Under the pieces are notes generated by a model, which ran no database searches, was not told where the DNA came from, and was given only the letters and a program-made list of their open reading frames with translations. From the NCBI GenBank assembly GCA_905250125.1, contig CAJNOL010000812.1, positions 38,149 to 102,148 on the forward strand: a stretch of DNA of 64,000 bases. Direction: 5' to 3'. Made by a program: the position numbers and the translations under genes. Positions within the stretch are counted from its first letter, which is position 1. Every line of letters begins with the position of its first letter. Positions 37,541 to 50,117 of the stretch are shown here, in pieces. The DNA is from Rotaria sordida (lineage: Eukaryota > Rotifera > Eurotatoria > Philodinida > Philodinidae).

Positions 37541-37640
37541 TGCATGTCGCTAGTAGAGAGATCGTTGGGTGCAAAATTTTCGGATTCGAATCCGAACGGG
37601 CCCTGAAGTCCGAGATCAACCCGATAGACTCTAGTCACTA
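37541..37640 (+). repeat. GC-rich short repeat with CTCTAGT end
   Basis: Contains the palindrome TTCGGATTCGAATCCGAA and ends CCGATAGACTCTAGTCACTA, which parallels CGACAGGCTCTAGTCGCTA at 22952-22972. It belongs to the dispersed GC-rich family discussed under findings. Confidence 0.55.
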
Positions 37641-38630
37641 TAATAATTCAATAAGTTGAGTACCGGTTGATACACTTTTACATTTATTCTATATCTAATT
37701 GATTTATGAAAATTTTTATAATCGTAATATTTCAACGATATTCTTCTATTCAATTTGCATATACGAATCATTGACTATAAATAAAATTGAATTTCAATAA
37801 TAACTTATGATTCAACGATTCGATTTCTCAAAAAAAAAAAACTGTATATTAAATCATACAATGATAAGTGATTCATTACATTATTGACATATACTATTAT
37901 TATTATGTGCATAATATTCACACACTACTAATCATGTCTTTATTTTATAAAACATTACTTTTTTTTTTTTTTACAAATAATCTCACACCCGCACAAATTG
38001 TATTCCTTTTTTCTTTTTATTCGATAAGCACAAAAAATATTCTAAAATAAATATTTATCATAAGATTATGTTTTTAAAAAACCAAGTTTTACAAAATGAT
38101 GAACAAAAGAAAGATTTATTCTATTGGTTTTTTAAATCACCAATCTTTAAATAGATATTATTGAGAACAAGTTAAAACAAAAAAAAATATTATTATATTT
38201 TATTATTAAAAAAAAATCATTCAAAGTTGTTTTTATACATGATAAAAAAAAATAACTTGATATTAAGATGATCTTTTCAAGTAATTCAATGGAGGCCATT
38301 CGAAAAAACAAAATAAAAAAAAAAAAGAACAGAAACAATATTCTCTTAACAACCCTTTCTTTCTTCTCTCAACGACCAACGAGAGAGGAGAGGTAGGGGG
38401 CGAATATGTTTGCTTTTCCTCCTGACTACATTCTGTTGTGTTGCAATGCCTGTTTTTTTTTTTTCGTCGACGACGAGATGAGAGAAAGATTTTATGATTC
38501 ATTTCTTTTGCTTTTTTTTTCTTTCTGTTCTAACAATTCGTCGTCGTCTGCTGCTACCACCACCACGATCAACACTACAAGATGATCAAATCAGCAGTCT
38601 ATACGAATAGCATCGTTTTTCCTTTTTTTT

Positions 38631-38653
38631 TCTCTTCTTCTTCTTCTTCTTCT
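38631..38653 (+). repeat. (TTC)n microsatellite
   Basis: Uninterrupted CTT/TTC units. The flanking 38390-38720 is less AT-rich than its neighbourhood and has CGTCGTCG-type runs, but no supported exon. Confidence 0.8.
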
Positions 38654-41617
38654 CTATCCGACGACTGTGCTCGTACAATGAAGCTTTCATATACATATAT
38701 AGAATGTATATGTGTTTTCTTGCCATTAATACGAAATGAATATGACCTCAACGCGTTCATTTCAACATTCAAGGCTATGGATATATTTTTCTTTTTTATT
38801 TTTTTTTCATACACGTGTTATTTCTCTCTGTTGACATTCGAAAGAAATACAATGGTATGTTATTTCCCTTGTTGTTTTTTTTCAAGGTTAAAATTTTTAT
38901 TCATTTTTAGATAAGTTCTCATCAACATAAACACAGCTGATAAACAATGACAAATATGGGTAGGCGATAATCGCCACAAGAGAATTTACTTGTGTTAAAC
39001 ATATGTCTCAGTGATTTAGTATTTTTAATTTTTACTATCACATGATTCGTATGTGTACATGTAGTAAAATCTCGGCTATGGATAATTTTAAATAATTTCA
39101 TTTTGAAATTTTTATCTATATTATTTATTAAAATAAATAAATTTTAATTTTCGTAATTGATCGTAATTTTCATCGATCATTTACTATTTGCAATAAAAAA
39201 TTTGGTAATATACAAGAAACAAAAAAAAAAAAAAAAGAATGATTTTTTTTTGGTTCATATATGTATGGTGATAATAATTCAATGGAAATATTTTTTTGGT
39301 AATAGGAAATCTTTAAAAAGATTTTTGTAAAACGAATAACTTTTGTTATATAAGATAAGTAATCAGTAGAAGATTTTTATGATCTACATGAGTCGATAAT
39401 AATTCATAGGTAGAAAATTTTGACAATATGAGACTTTTTTTTTCGATTATGCAATATGAACGAGTAAAAAAGATAAATCAACTGTCATTCAGTCGAAAGG
39501 ATAGAATGATTCAAACAGCTAAGATATCGAATTTGTGTAGAAGTCCGATCAAACCGAAATTGGATAGTTGCGATATTTGTCTTCCGAAAAATTTAATATT
39601 TTAGTAATAAAAATCCAATTTATTCTTGTTGAAAATATGTACCGCTGCTTGGTAAGCGGAATGATGGTAATATTAAATTGTTCGATTGATGAAAATATTT
39701 TTAATATACTCATCAAATATGAATCTTTTTTTCTCTATATTCTAAAAGAAAAAAAAGAGACGTATAGTTAGTACCAAATGAACATTCTGTAAGGATTTTT
39801 TGTTATATACGATTAATATCTTCATTGTGATAATTAGAAGTCGCTTTTCATTTTATATGTGTATGTTGTTCGCACATTCGTATCAGTTACCAATTTTTTG
39901 ACACTTTGTTATCAACGATTGTTTTGTTGATACATATTTTTTAATTTTTATACTGAGTATTCTCTGCATACTATTGCCTCAATTGTCACCGGAATTTGTT
40001 TTTTGTACGCGTGACAATTCAGGTCGTAGTACATAGACGAAACTCTTAAACATCAGTAAAATTCCTACAAGAATATCTTATAAAATAAGCTCATTAATAT
40101 TACTATTGTATTATACTGTAGTGGATTGAATGTATATCTACAGTATTTCACAGTAGTAACATAAGTGATGCTTTTTAAAGACATTATTTTTATTGGATTT
40201 TGAACTCTGGCCTATTTACTATTGATTCAATCGCCAACGGGAATATATTTTAATTTTGGCGCTTGTCACACTAGTAAAAAGATTCAGATATTAATTCGAC
40301 CAAGTACAAATATGTTTTGATGGATTAAGTTCTATTATTTATAATAGAATATATTGAAATCAAAGTAATTTCTCTCTTGATTTTAATCAAAAAATAATTG
40401 TATCTTTTTAGTATCATAGTCCATGTGGAAGTCAACATGTGTACTGACCTTGTTTTTTGATATGGAATGCATCTGTAACTTGTTGTATCACTACTTATAA
40501 TGGAGAAGAAAAAAAAAAAAAGAACGAACGACCTTACATTCAAGTTTTAAAAGTTCAAAAATTTGCCGTTTTCTGTTTTGTCAATTTCAAGGACGATGGT
40601 TTTGTATTTCACGAAACTTTATATTTTGATATTGTATGTTCTTTTAATTGAATAAATGGAAATATGTATGTCACAAAAGGCACATTTGATTTTTAGACTT
40701 TTGATCAGTATACACAAATGCAATTAAAAATTTATTAGATTGAAATTGTACATTTGAGCTCTAGTAGAGATACAACAAAGGGTTCGTTTTTATTGAATTC
40801 TCAGCCAATTACATTATATTAGTGCAAACTTGAATCGAACAAAAATTTAAAATCAGAAGTCATTTTTCATCCTGAAATCGTTATTAGATTTAGAATGTTT
40901 TATTCATGAAATTCAACGGAAAAATTATTTAAATCAAACTTTCATGATCTAACGGCTATGCACAAAAGACGTATCATCACTATGTCGAAGACAAATCCGA
41001 AATTCAATATCGATTTTAGGATTTTAGTTTTTCGTTCGATCTATTTCAAACTTGATTCTCTTAGATTGAATGCTGATATATATCTTCGGAGATAATAACT
41101 ATTACTTTCTCCACAAATAGTCGATTGTTAAGATATTCAATATGTTCAAAAGAAATCATTTGTCTGAGATTAAACTATTAGAACATTATGCATGAGATTG
41201 AGAATTTAGTAAAATGAACATAATTCACGAAGAAAGGTTCTATGAAACAAATTCTTTTGAGGATTTTTATCTATACTATGAACTCTAACGAAGTATATTC
41301 GTCGAATGGATTTCTTCATTGGAAAAGTATCTTCAAATTTATTGATAATTTAACTAAAACTTATATTTTAATGCTCTACTATTTGAACATAAGAAAATCA
41401 ATTTAACCGAATATTATCAAAATTGAATCAATTGAGGATAGTCTTAACTTGAAGTTGAATTTCTTAGATTCTATTATTGATTATATTTTTTATTTTTTTG
41501 TAAAAGCAAAAAAAAAAAAAATAAATTTTCTTTATTAAATTTATGAAGGATGAATATGGAAATATATAAAATAACATTAAAAGAAAATAGAATCTATAAC
41601 ATAATAAAAAAAAAGAT

Positions 41618-42367
41618 CTAATTGAAATTTTTCATTTCATATATATATGAATTTTTTTGTAGATTAGAATTTATAAAATAATTTCCATCTTGATTTAATA
41701 TTGGTAATGGATCAACATAATGAAGTAATTCATAAATAATTAATTGTATTGTTTTAGCTAAATTTTCAATTGTATTATTTTCATCTAATTCAGGTATATG
41801 AATAAATATTGTTCGTTTTCGATCAATAAATAATGATTGATAATAAATAAATTCACAAAGAAATCTTCCAGCATCATTGGATACTGACACCGGCATATTT
41901 GTTCGACGTTGTACTTTAGCACAAATATCATCAACTGGAAGAAGTGTTGTTAACATTGGTGGTGCATCTTTTTTTACACATCGTCCATCTTCGGGTAAAC
42001 AACCCTCATTATCTTGATAACAATAATCAATATTACAAGCACATCGTTCTATTTGAATTTCTTTCGTTCCAACTGCTACACCAATATGAATAACTAACTA
42101 AAACAAACATTCAATTGAAGTTTTTCTGTTTTTTTTTATAAATCTTACTGTTGGATTATATTTTAACCAATAATCAGGTATTCTAGTTGAAACATTATCA
42201 TATGTAACATGCATTTCTTCAAGAATAATATGTATTGGACGCTGCCATTCAAGATATGCTTTTAATGCTTTAGCTACTTCCCAACTGGGATTATTAAGTA
42301 CCGAACGAAATGGACCAAAACCTGTTATGAGAACAACTGGAACATTTGATGAAACCAATGAATCCAT
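41618..42367 (-). CDS. PGPEP1: Pyroglutamyl-peptidase I
   Basis: Two exons (42367-42149, then 42097-41618) encode 232 aa. The cytosolic cysteine peptidase removes N-terminal pyroglutamate from peptides. The N-terminus has the family signature VLITGFGPF followed by NNPSWEVAKAL. The catalytic triad is complete: Glu90 in IQIERCA, Cys154 in NDAGRFLC and His173 in FIHIPEL. Each is offset by five residues from human Glu85/Cys149/His168, which confirms the exon join. The insert around residues 92-117 is Cys-rich (CACNIDYC...), comparable to the variable loop of the animal enzymes. The intron is 51 bp. The start is the only ATG upstream of the signature. It stands alone on the minus strand. Confidence 0.95.
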
Positions 42368-43550
42368 TCAAGATGATATTCGTTAATAAAAAAAAAATAT
42401 TTTCTAAAAAAGAAAATATATCAAAGAATGTTGTTGTATAAGATCAACAGATATATAGAGCAATAATATATATATATATATATGATATAAAGTCAAAATT
42501 TTATTTTCATATACTTGATGGATGTACGAATAGTATAATGCAATTTTGTTGTTTACTAAAACATGTAATAACTATATATAAAAAAAAAGGTCTCGATCAA
42601 TTTTAGAAGATCACATATATATGTCAAAGATAAATTTGTTTTATGAATATAACAGCTGGTGTATATATATATGTTATTGAAATTATTTACCTTACAGAAT
42701 TGTTTTTTATATAGTTAAATAATTTGTTATTTACTCAGATAGAATGAAAAGAATTGTTTTTGTTTTTTGTTCTCCATTTGTATTATTCAAAAAACATGAT
42801 TATATATTAAAGGTATTTCATCACAATATGAAAGTGAATATTGACCGTGTTATGAGCTACAAAAAAAAACAAATATTATTCATGCCCACTCGTTGTAATT
42901 ATCAATAATAAAAATTTTTTTGACAATTTTTGTTAGAATGGTCTTCATTAAAGACCAGTTATGTTTATTGTTAGATTTTCTATCTTGTTTAAAAATGATG
43001 TCGCACTCGACCGGTTTAATATTTATTTCAAACAATGAATAAATTTGTTGATAGTAGAGTCATTCAATTTGATAATGTTGTTATCGTGATTCTTTTATAA
43101 TTGATAAGATAATAAACTACTGATTATTTTTATTTTTACTACATATTCAACTATCCGGATACTTTTTCCTTTCGATTTATTAATAAAAACAACAATATTA
43201 AACTATATTGTAAGATCAATAAATTCCACACGACTATTATCGAACTTCCGATGTTTTATACATGACTTTTGATTTTATACTTTATTACATCTAAAAGATT
43301 AATTGAAATTTATATTATATTGTAAATTCAATAGGAATAAAAAGTTTTTTGCCCATAGCGAAAACAAATATTTGTCATTCATATTGATTCTCTAATAAAT
43401 ATAGTTTTCAATATGTTCTATTGATTCAATATCTTATGTAATAAATACAAACATTATTTTATAGATTTTGATTAAAAATGAAAGTTAACAAAATATGAAT
43501 TAAATAATTACATAAAGAGTATGATATTAAATAACTAAAGAAAAAAAAAC
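42368..43550. other. Intergenic DNA upstream of pyroglutamyl-peptidase
   Basis: AT-rich, with an (AT)n tract at 42466-42484. It presumably holds the promoter of the minus-strand peptidase gene. I see no gene. Confidence 0.5.
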
Positions 43551-45325
43551 TTTCAAGGGAATCTTCTCAGATGTCTTCTTTCGATTTCAATAATTATTCT
43601 TGTCTATACATATATAACATAGTATTTTAATAAAAATCTCATGAGATAATTTCGAATTTTTAATATCCCGGAATAGGAGATACCGAAAAAGCTAAAACTT
43701 GTCCAATGAATTAATCCCATTGTGAACACTTTGTTCATGAAAAGTTTGAAGTCAAAACTCGATTTCCCATGTGACCATAGCTTTCTATTGAAAAAGGTCA
43801 AATTTCAGTACTTTTAGATAAAAACATCATTATTTTGTGAAAAACAGAAAAGAATTGAGTAATAAATCATATATAGTCTGAAATTAGGACTTATACTCTA
43901 TCGATCTAATAAGTGGTGCAAAAGTCTTTGGAAAAATGTCACACTCTGTTAGACCGTATTGTCAACTTCTAAGTCAATGAATTTTTTTGTTGTTTTTTTT
44001 AGAAAGAGTAATATCTTCACTATAAGTTTTATATATGAAACATATTTTTCAGAATGACTCTAAGAAGGAGGAAACACTAAAAAACAAGTTTCTATTTCTC
44101 AATTATTTTGAGCTACATCGATCTAATTCTAATTAAAAAAATTTTACCACAGTGTAGACCATCAAAAACTCGATTGGCTTCAGGTTTGATAAATTTTTTA
44201 AATCCATTCTTGATTTTTTATTCTAAAAAAAACTTGCAAATTGAAATTTTTTATAGAATCGAGTTTTGCAAGAACAATCAACGAATCTCCGAAATCCATT
44301 CATGAATTGAATTCTTTTTGCATTATTTGTTCGAAATATGTCAAATCATAGATACTTAACAGGAAAAAATATGTTTTATTGTTGCAGAACGATCGAGATA
44401 TACAGTCCCTTTCGGAAATAGATATATTTTGTCATAAAAACCAAGAATAAATTTAATTTTCAATACACCATTGGAAAGAACACTTCTTATACTACAAAAA
44501 TCATCATTAAACATGATCTTTCATTTCATTTGTGATATAAAAAGTTTAATGGAAAATAGAAAATTGATATTATGCGATGATGAAGTTACAAGAACTTTTT
44601 GACGTTTCTTGTAGTTCAGATATTATTCTTTCTAACAAAAAAAAATTTCATTGGTTTACCAGTTGGTAATATGGCCTAACGGTGTGTGAGATTTTTTCAA
44701 AGACTTTTGCATCGCTTATTATAAAAAAAGTTTTCGTTCTGAAAAAAAAAAATTATTCTTTTTCCAAAAAGACCTCTTTGGTAAAGTTGGTCATGCTACT
44801 TTTTTCCACTAATCCAATATCGGCGAAACTTTCAGAGAATATTCTTTTATATTTGGAACATACACTCAATCAATGCTTTCAGACAATGATACAGATTTTC
44901 TAAAAAGTTCAATATTTCTAGATTCCTTTGTCATAGAAACACTTGTCAATTTGTAAAATAAAAAGTTTTCTTTTTTCCCAGGAGTTTACGAAAAATTCGT
45001 ATTTTGATCTGAAACTTAACTAGACTAACTTCTATTTAAAAAAAAAATTAATAAGTTTTCAACAAAGTCTCTTCAATATATGAGCGTTTCAAGTATATAG
45101 ACTCTTTTTCATGGATAGTGTATACAACATGTAGTTTTTGAAACCTTCATATTTCGAAGTGGCTTTATTTAAAACGTCTGAATTTCTTTTTGTATAGAAG
45201 TTAGTCTAGTTAAGTTTCAAATCAAAATTCGAGAGTCTCTAGAAAAAAAATTCTCTAGCTTTGTCAATCCAGTTTTTATTAGAGCATTATGTAGTATTTA
45301 TAGACAAAATGATAATTAGACTCGG
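43551..45325. mobile_element. Composite fold-back element
   Basis: Outer arms: the stretch TGTCTATACA... TATTTTAATAAAAA at 43590-43636 is mirrored by the reverse complement of about 45270-45310. Middle arms: GGTGCAAAAGTCTTTGGAA (43915) is mirrored at 44695. A third, very close inverted pair of about 40 bp lies at 44994-45034 and 45194-45233 (AACTTAACTAGACTAACTTC). The left end also matches 60061-60175 in direct orientation (CTTCAGATGTCTTCTT...), so this is a dispersed family. No coding region. Confidence 0.65.
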
Positions 45326-46599
45326 AAGGAACCATCTGAGGAAGTTTCCTCATTAGCTTCATTGATAATTTTAATATGCTTCATTATGATTGATTTCGGT
45401 GTAGCTGAATTTTTTTTCTCAATGTAGTTGATTATTTTATAGTGTTCACCTAACTCACTTGGTTTTCTTTATCAAAAAAAGAAAAAAGAATATTTCATAT
45501 AGTTTGATGTAAACCAGAGAAATTCTACAGATAACTGTCAATAATAAAGAGAAATGCAACGTAGTAATTTAGTACATAATTACATTCATTAGAATCAACG
45601 TCAAAGATTATTTTTTTGTTCATTTAAAAATCACAATACTATGTTACATATTATATATAAAAACTATATTTAAAATTTAAATGAATACTTTCTCTCTCAT
45701 TCATTTGATATTACTAGTGTGTTTTTTTTTGTTTAATCAAATATAATTTTTCTTTTGTTTTGTTTATTAGATATAGGAAGTACCTTTTTATTATATTTCT
45801 TTTCTTCTCTATCTAAATTTGCTCACAAGCTATGTTCTATTTATCATGCACGCAAACTAGAAAATATAGAATGACAGGTAAAAACAGTAATGTTTGCCAG
45901 ATTAATCCAAGCAGAAGACTTTGTTGTTTATGACATTAGAGAATCAGAGATTCTTTTTTTGTTTCTATATGAATTGTTTCATCGGAAGGAATCTATATGT
46001 TGATAAAAAAAATAGAAAATGTGAGAGAGAAAACAGTATTCACATCTTTTTTTTTTTTGTATATTTTTAACTATTTAAAGATATGCGGCACAGTTATTTC
46101 CTTTCTTTTTTTTCTTCTTCTTCATCTCTCTCTCTCTCTCTCATCTTATTTTTTGTGTTGTCCTTATTCTCACTTATTTTCTATGAGTCTCTTTAGAATT
46201 ACTCGAATGCACAATATAAATTTAGATACTTCTCGCAACATAGTTTTCTTTTTTTATTATATGCTTATACAATAATGATGAAAATGGATGAACGATAAGT
46301 AATAATAACAACATATAGCATAAAAAAAAACAACGAGTATAGAAAGCAAAATAAAAATAATGCTCGACATAAATTCTCAGCTTTTTGTTCGACTTCTAAT
46401 AGCATTCAACATTTGCATTTATTGTTTTCTTTCTAGAACACCATCAGTCTTTTTCCTCTATACTTCTTTTTCTTTCTTTCTACAAAATAACAAATTAATC
46501 AGAGTTTATATAAAAATAAGTGAAGTGTGAAATGGTGTTATTTAACTAGTAAAACAATTAAAAATAATAAATAAACTTATTATCCAAATAACACAATTA
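45326..46599. other. Region upstream of the convertase gene
   Basis: AT-rich, with a CT-rich microsatellite at 46113-46142 and a long T-run. It probably contains the promoter and 5' UTR of the PC2 gene; I cannot place a transcription start. Confidence 0.4.
46113..46142 (+). repeat. (CT)n microsatellite
   Basis: Pure CT dinucleotides preceded by CTT units, within the presumed 5' flank of the PC2 gene. Confidence 0.8.
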
Positions 46600-49500
46600 A
46601 TGATTAAATCAATGAATTTCTCTTATGATTTATGTTTATTAACATTTATTTTTTCTACTGTCTATTCCAATATAAAACCTACTATTACAAAAGATTGGTT
46701 AGTTGAATTTCATCATCAAATTGAACCTGATGTTGCCAAACATATTGCTAAACGATATGCTATGATTTCTCGAGGACCGGTATGTCTATTTAATAAAAAC
46801 AAAAAAAACAGGGTCATATAAATATTTTTTGTTATTTCTAGGTATTAAATGATAAACATTTATATCACTTTGTTGATCTTAAACCAATACATCCTCATGC
46901 ACGTAAAAAACGTGATATTGCTCAAGAAAAACTTATTCAACAACATCATCTTGTAACTATCTAAATAAAAAATTTGACATGAAGTATTTTTGTTACTTGA
47001 CAGATAAAACGAGCTATTCATCAAATACCTCATATTCGTGTCAAACGTGGTTATCGTTCATTAGATAAAGTTAAAGATACTTTTTCAAAATATCAACAAC
47101 CAAATGATCCTTATTTTAAATATCAATGGTATTTGGTAAGATAAAATCTATAATGATTTTATTTTATTTTTTTACTATATAAAATAATATTAATTAGAAA
47201 AATGTTGGACAAGCTGGTGGTAAACCTCGACTTGATTTAAATGTTGAAGAAGCTTGGGCACTTGGTTATACAGGTAAAAATGTTACAACAGCTATTATGG
47301 ATGATGGTCTAGATTATACACATCCTGATCTTATGCATAATTATGTATGTCGAAACAAAAAAATATATATATAACTTTTCAAGAAAATTTTATTTTAGAA
47401 TGCAGCTGCCAGTTATGATTTTAGTAGTAATGATCAATATCCTTATCCACGTTATACAGATGATTGGTTTAATAGGTAAATAATATCTGTAAAAAAAATG
47501 AATATAAAAACAAAATTTTATTTAGTCATGGAACACGTTGTGCTGGTGAAATAGCTGCTGCAAAAGATAATAATATTTGTGGTGTAGGTGTTGCTTATGA
47601 TTCAATGGTAGCGGGTAAAAAAAAATTTTAAATATATTTAGTTTAATATAAAATTCTATTCAATAGGTATTCGAATGCTTGATCAACCTTATATGACAGG
47701 TATAAATAAGAAATAGAATAAAGAAATGAAAGTTAATATAATTATTGATAGATCTTATTGAAGCTCATTCAATGGCACATGAACCAGATTCGATCGATAT
47801 TTATTCAGCATCATGGGGTTTGTTTTGCGTTCATGATTAATTTATCTAATTAAATGTTATTCATTTTAAGGACCAGTTGATGATGGTAAAACAGTCGACG
47901 GACCACGACATGCAACTATGAAAGCAATTGTCAAGGGTATTAACGAAGTAAATAAATATAATTAACTAAATATTTTTTATAAGAGAACAATTTATTATTT
48001 AAGGGCCGTCGTGGTCTTGGTAAGATCTCTAGAATAATGAGTTCATTTAGTTAAGTAGATTGCATTTGTTCTTTTTGTTTTTAATTGTTAAGGTTCATTA
48101 TATGTATGGGCAAGTGGTGATGGTGGATCAAATGATGATTGTAATTGTGATGGATATGCTGCATCAATGTGGACAATATCAATAAATTCAGCTATTAATG
48201 ATGGTCGAACAGCACTTTATGATGAATCTTGTTCATCAACACTTGCATCAACATTTAGTAATGGACGTAGTGATGATCCACAGGCAGGTTAGTTGATAAA
48301 AATCACTAGTACATAATCAATTTATTAGAGTATAAGTCTATCAATACATTCATTTCTATAGAAAACAAGACTTTTTTTTGTTTTTATTTTTAATATGTGC
48401 ATAATAAAATTTTCTTCTATAATGTTGCATGTCATAAAAGAATGAAGTACGCTTTCGTGACAATGATTATGTGTAAATATATAACGTAGAAAATTAATGG
48501 AATGTTTTTATTTCTATTGAAATAGGAGTTGCAACAACAGATTTATATGGACAATGTACTTTGAAACATTCTGGTACATCAGCAGCAGCTCCAGAAGCAG
48601 CTGGTGTATTTGCACTTGTACTTGAAGCAAAGTATTGATATGAAAAGAAGAAATGTTTGAAACTGACGTTTTTTTTTTAAGCCGTCAATTAACATGGCGT
48701 GATATTCAACATTTAACGGTCTTAACAGCAAAACGTAATCAATTATTTGATCCAACAAAACAACATTTATGGCATATTAATGGAGCTGGATTGGAATTTA
48801 ATCATTTGTTTGGTTTTGGTGTTCTTGATGGTTAATTTATTTGTTTATTAAATTTATTTTTTTTTTGTTAAATTTTTCTTTTAAACTTATCTAGCTGGTG
48901 ATATGGTTCGACATGCTAAAAATTGGAAATCATTACCAACTCGATTTCATTGTTCAGCTGGTAATATAACTGGAAAACGGTAAACAGTATTAGTTTTGTT
49001 TTTTTAAAGTCTTTTTTTCTTTGATTTTTATTAATGTAGAATAATTCCTGAAAAAGGTTCATTAAAATTAACAATTATTACAAATGCATGTAAAAATACA
49101 AAAGATGAAATAAATTATCTTGAACATGTTCAAGTATTTATTACACTTAAAAGTACTCGACGTGGTAATACAGTTATTTTTCTTACATCACCACTTGGTA
49201 CACGGTAAGAATATCAAATTCTTTAAAATCTACTTAATAAAATCTTCATGAAAAATAATCATGTATTAATTCGACAAATAGAAAAAAAAAGAACGTGTCA
49301 TTAATGATTAAGAGATTTATGCATTATTATAAAAGTTTCTGTAACAAGAGTTTTAAATTGTCATCATCCTGCTGTCAGATACATTCAAAAAAAACATCTA
49401 AAGGCTATGAGAGTAATTAAAAATGTCTATTTGAAACAGTAATATTGGCGTTAAATAGGATAGTTTAAAAATAGAAAGTTTGTCTTCCGGAGAAAGGATT

Positions 49501-50117
49501 AAAAGCTTCGAAAAGGTCAATGTAATCTTTAGAAAAATACTATTCCTCCGACACTCATTTCTATAGTTCATAATACTTCATAATTAACATTTCATTTCTA
49601 TCAAGAGACATATATTATTATTCAAAATTTTTCAATAAAAACTAAAGAATCAAATTGAAATTTAGGATTATTATTATTATTATTATTTAGATCATTAATT
49701 TTAAGTCGTCGTCCATTAGATGATGATTCAACAAAAGGTTTTTATAAATGGCCATTTATGACAACTCATGCATGGGCTGAACAAGCACAAGGTCACTGGA
49801 CACTTGAAATACGTTTTGATAATGATGATAATATTAATGCACCATTAACTAAACAACAAAATCAAACAATAATTGATAAAGAAAAAAGTCAAAAATTAAC
49901 AATTGGTGAATTTTATGAATGGTCATTAGTATTACATGGTACAAAAAAATCACCTTATCATCAACAAATACCATTAGAACATCATGGAAATAAAAGCAAA
50001 TTATTTATTGCTAAACAAATTCATTTAAATAATTTTCAAGATAAAGCTAAATATGTTAAATTATTAAAACAAGATAATCAAAAACGTTTAGGTAGTGATG
50101 ATGAAATTGTGATGTAA
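46600..50117 (+). CDS. PCSK2: Neuroendocrine (prohormone) convertase 2
   Basis: Sixteen exons: 46600-46779, 46842-46952, 47004-47135, 47198-47344, 47399-47475, 47526-47614, 47667-47699, 47752-47817, 47871-47947, 48004-48019, 48093-48287, 48526-48631, 48682-48830, 48895-48979, 49040-49204 and 49691-50117; 684 aa (human 638). A calcium-dependent kexin-type serine protease, it cuts prohormones at dibasic sites in secretory granules. A signal peptide is followed by a prodomain with RKKR at 81-84 and the activation site RVKR|GYRS after residue 112. The triad is Asp176 (IMDDG), His217 (SHGTRCAGE) and Ser393 (HSGTSAAAP). The oxyanion residue is Asp319 (WASGDGG), the PC2-specific change from Asn. The P domain carries SRRPLDDDS and [10 protein letters not shown]. 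The tail is longer, Lys/Gln-rich and has no membrane segment. One exon is only 16 bp. Confidence 0.97.

Larger units (their letters stand above)
30622..41617. other. Eleven-kilobase gene-poor interval
   Basis: No reading frame with homology or native codon style was found on either strand. Contents I can name: a fragment at about 32160-32340 related to the TTAA element at 10503-11240 (GAGCCCTATTAAG... CAAGTGTCGGTTAC beside GGGCTCTATTACG... CAAGTGTCTGCTAT); G-rich TGTGGG-like tracts at 34440-34645; degenerate GATCCTG repeats at 34720-35350; a hAT-type element at 36711-37341; a GC-rich repeat at 37541-37640; and TTC repeats near 38640. Confidence 0.6.

Noticed and set aside
37566-37600. TTCGAATCC, reminiscent of a tRNA T-arm
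   Set aside because: It is part of a self-complementary word in a dispersed repeat; no acceptor stem, anticodon arm or D-arm can be drawn around it.
38263-38914. Overlapping frames on both strands around a TTC microsatellite
   Set aside because: Dominated by Phe/Ser/Lys/Glu runs from simple repeats; no supported exon boundaries.
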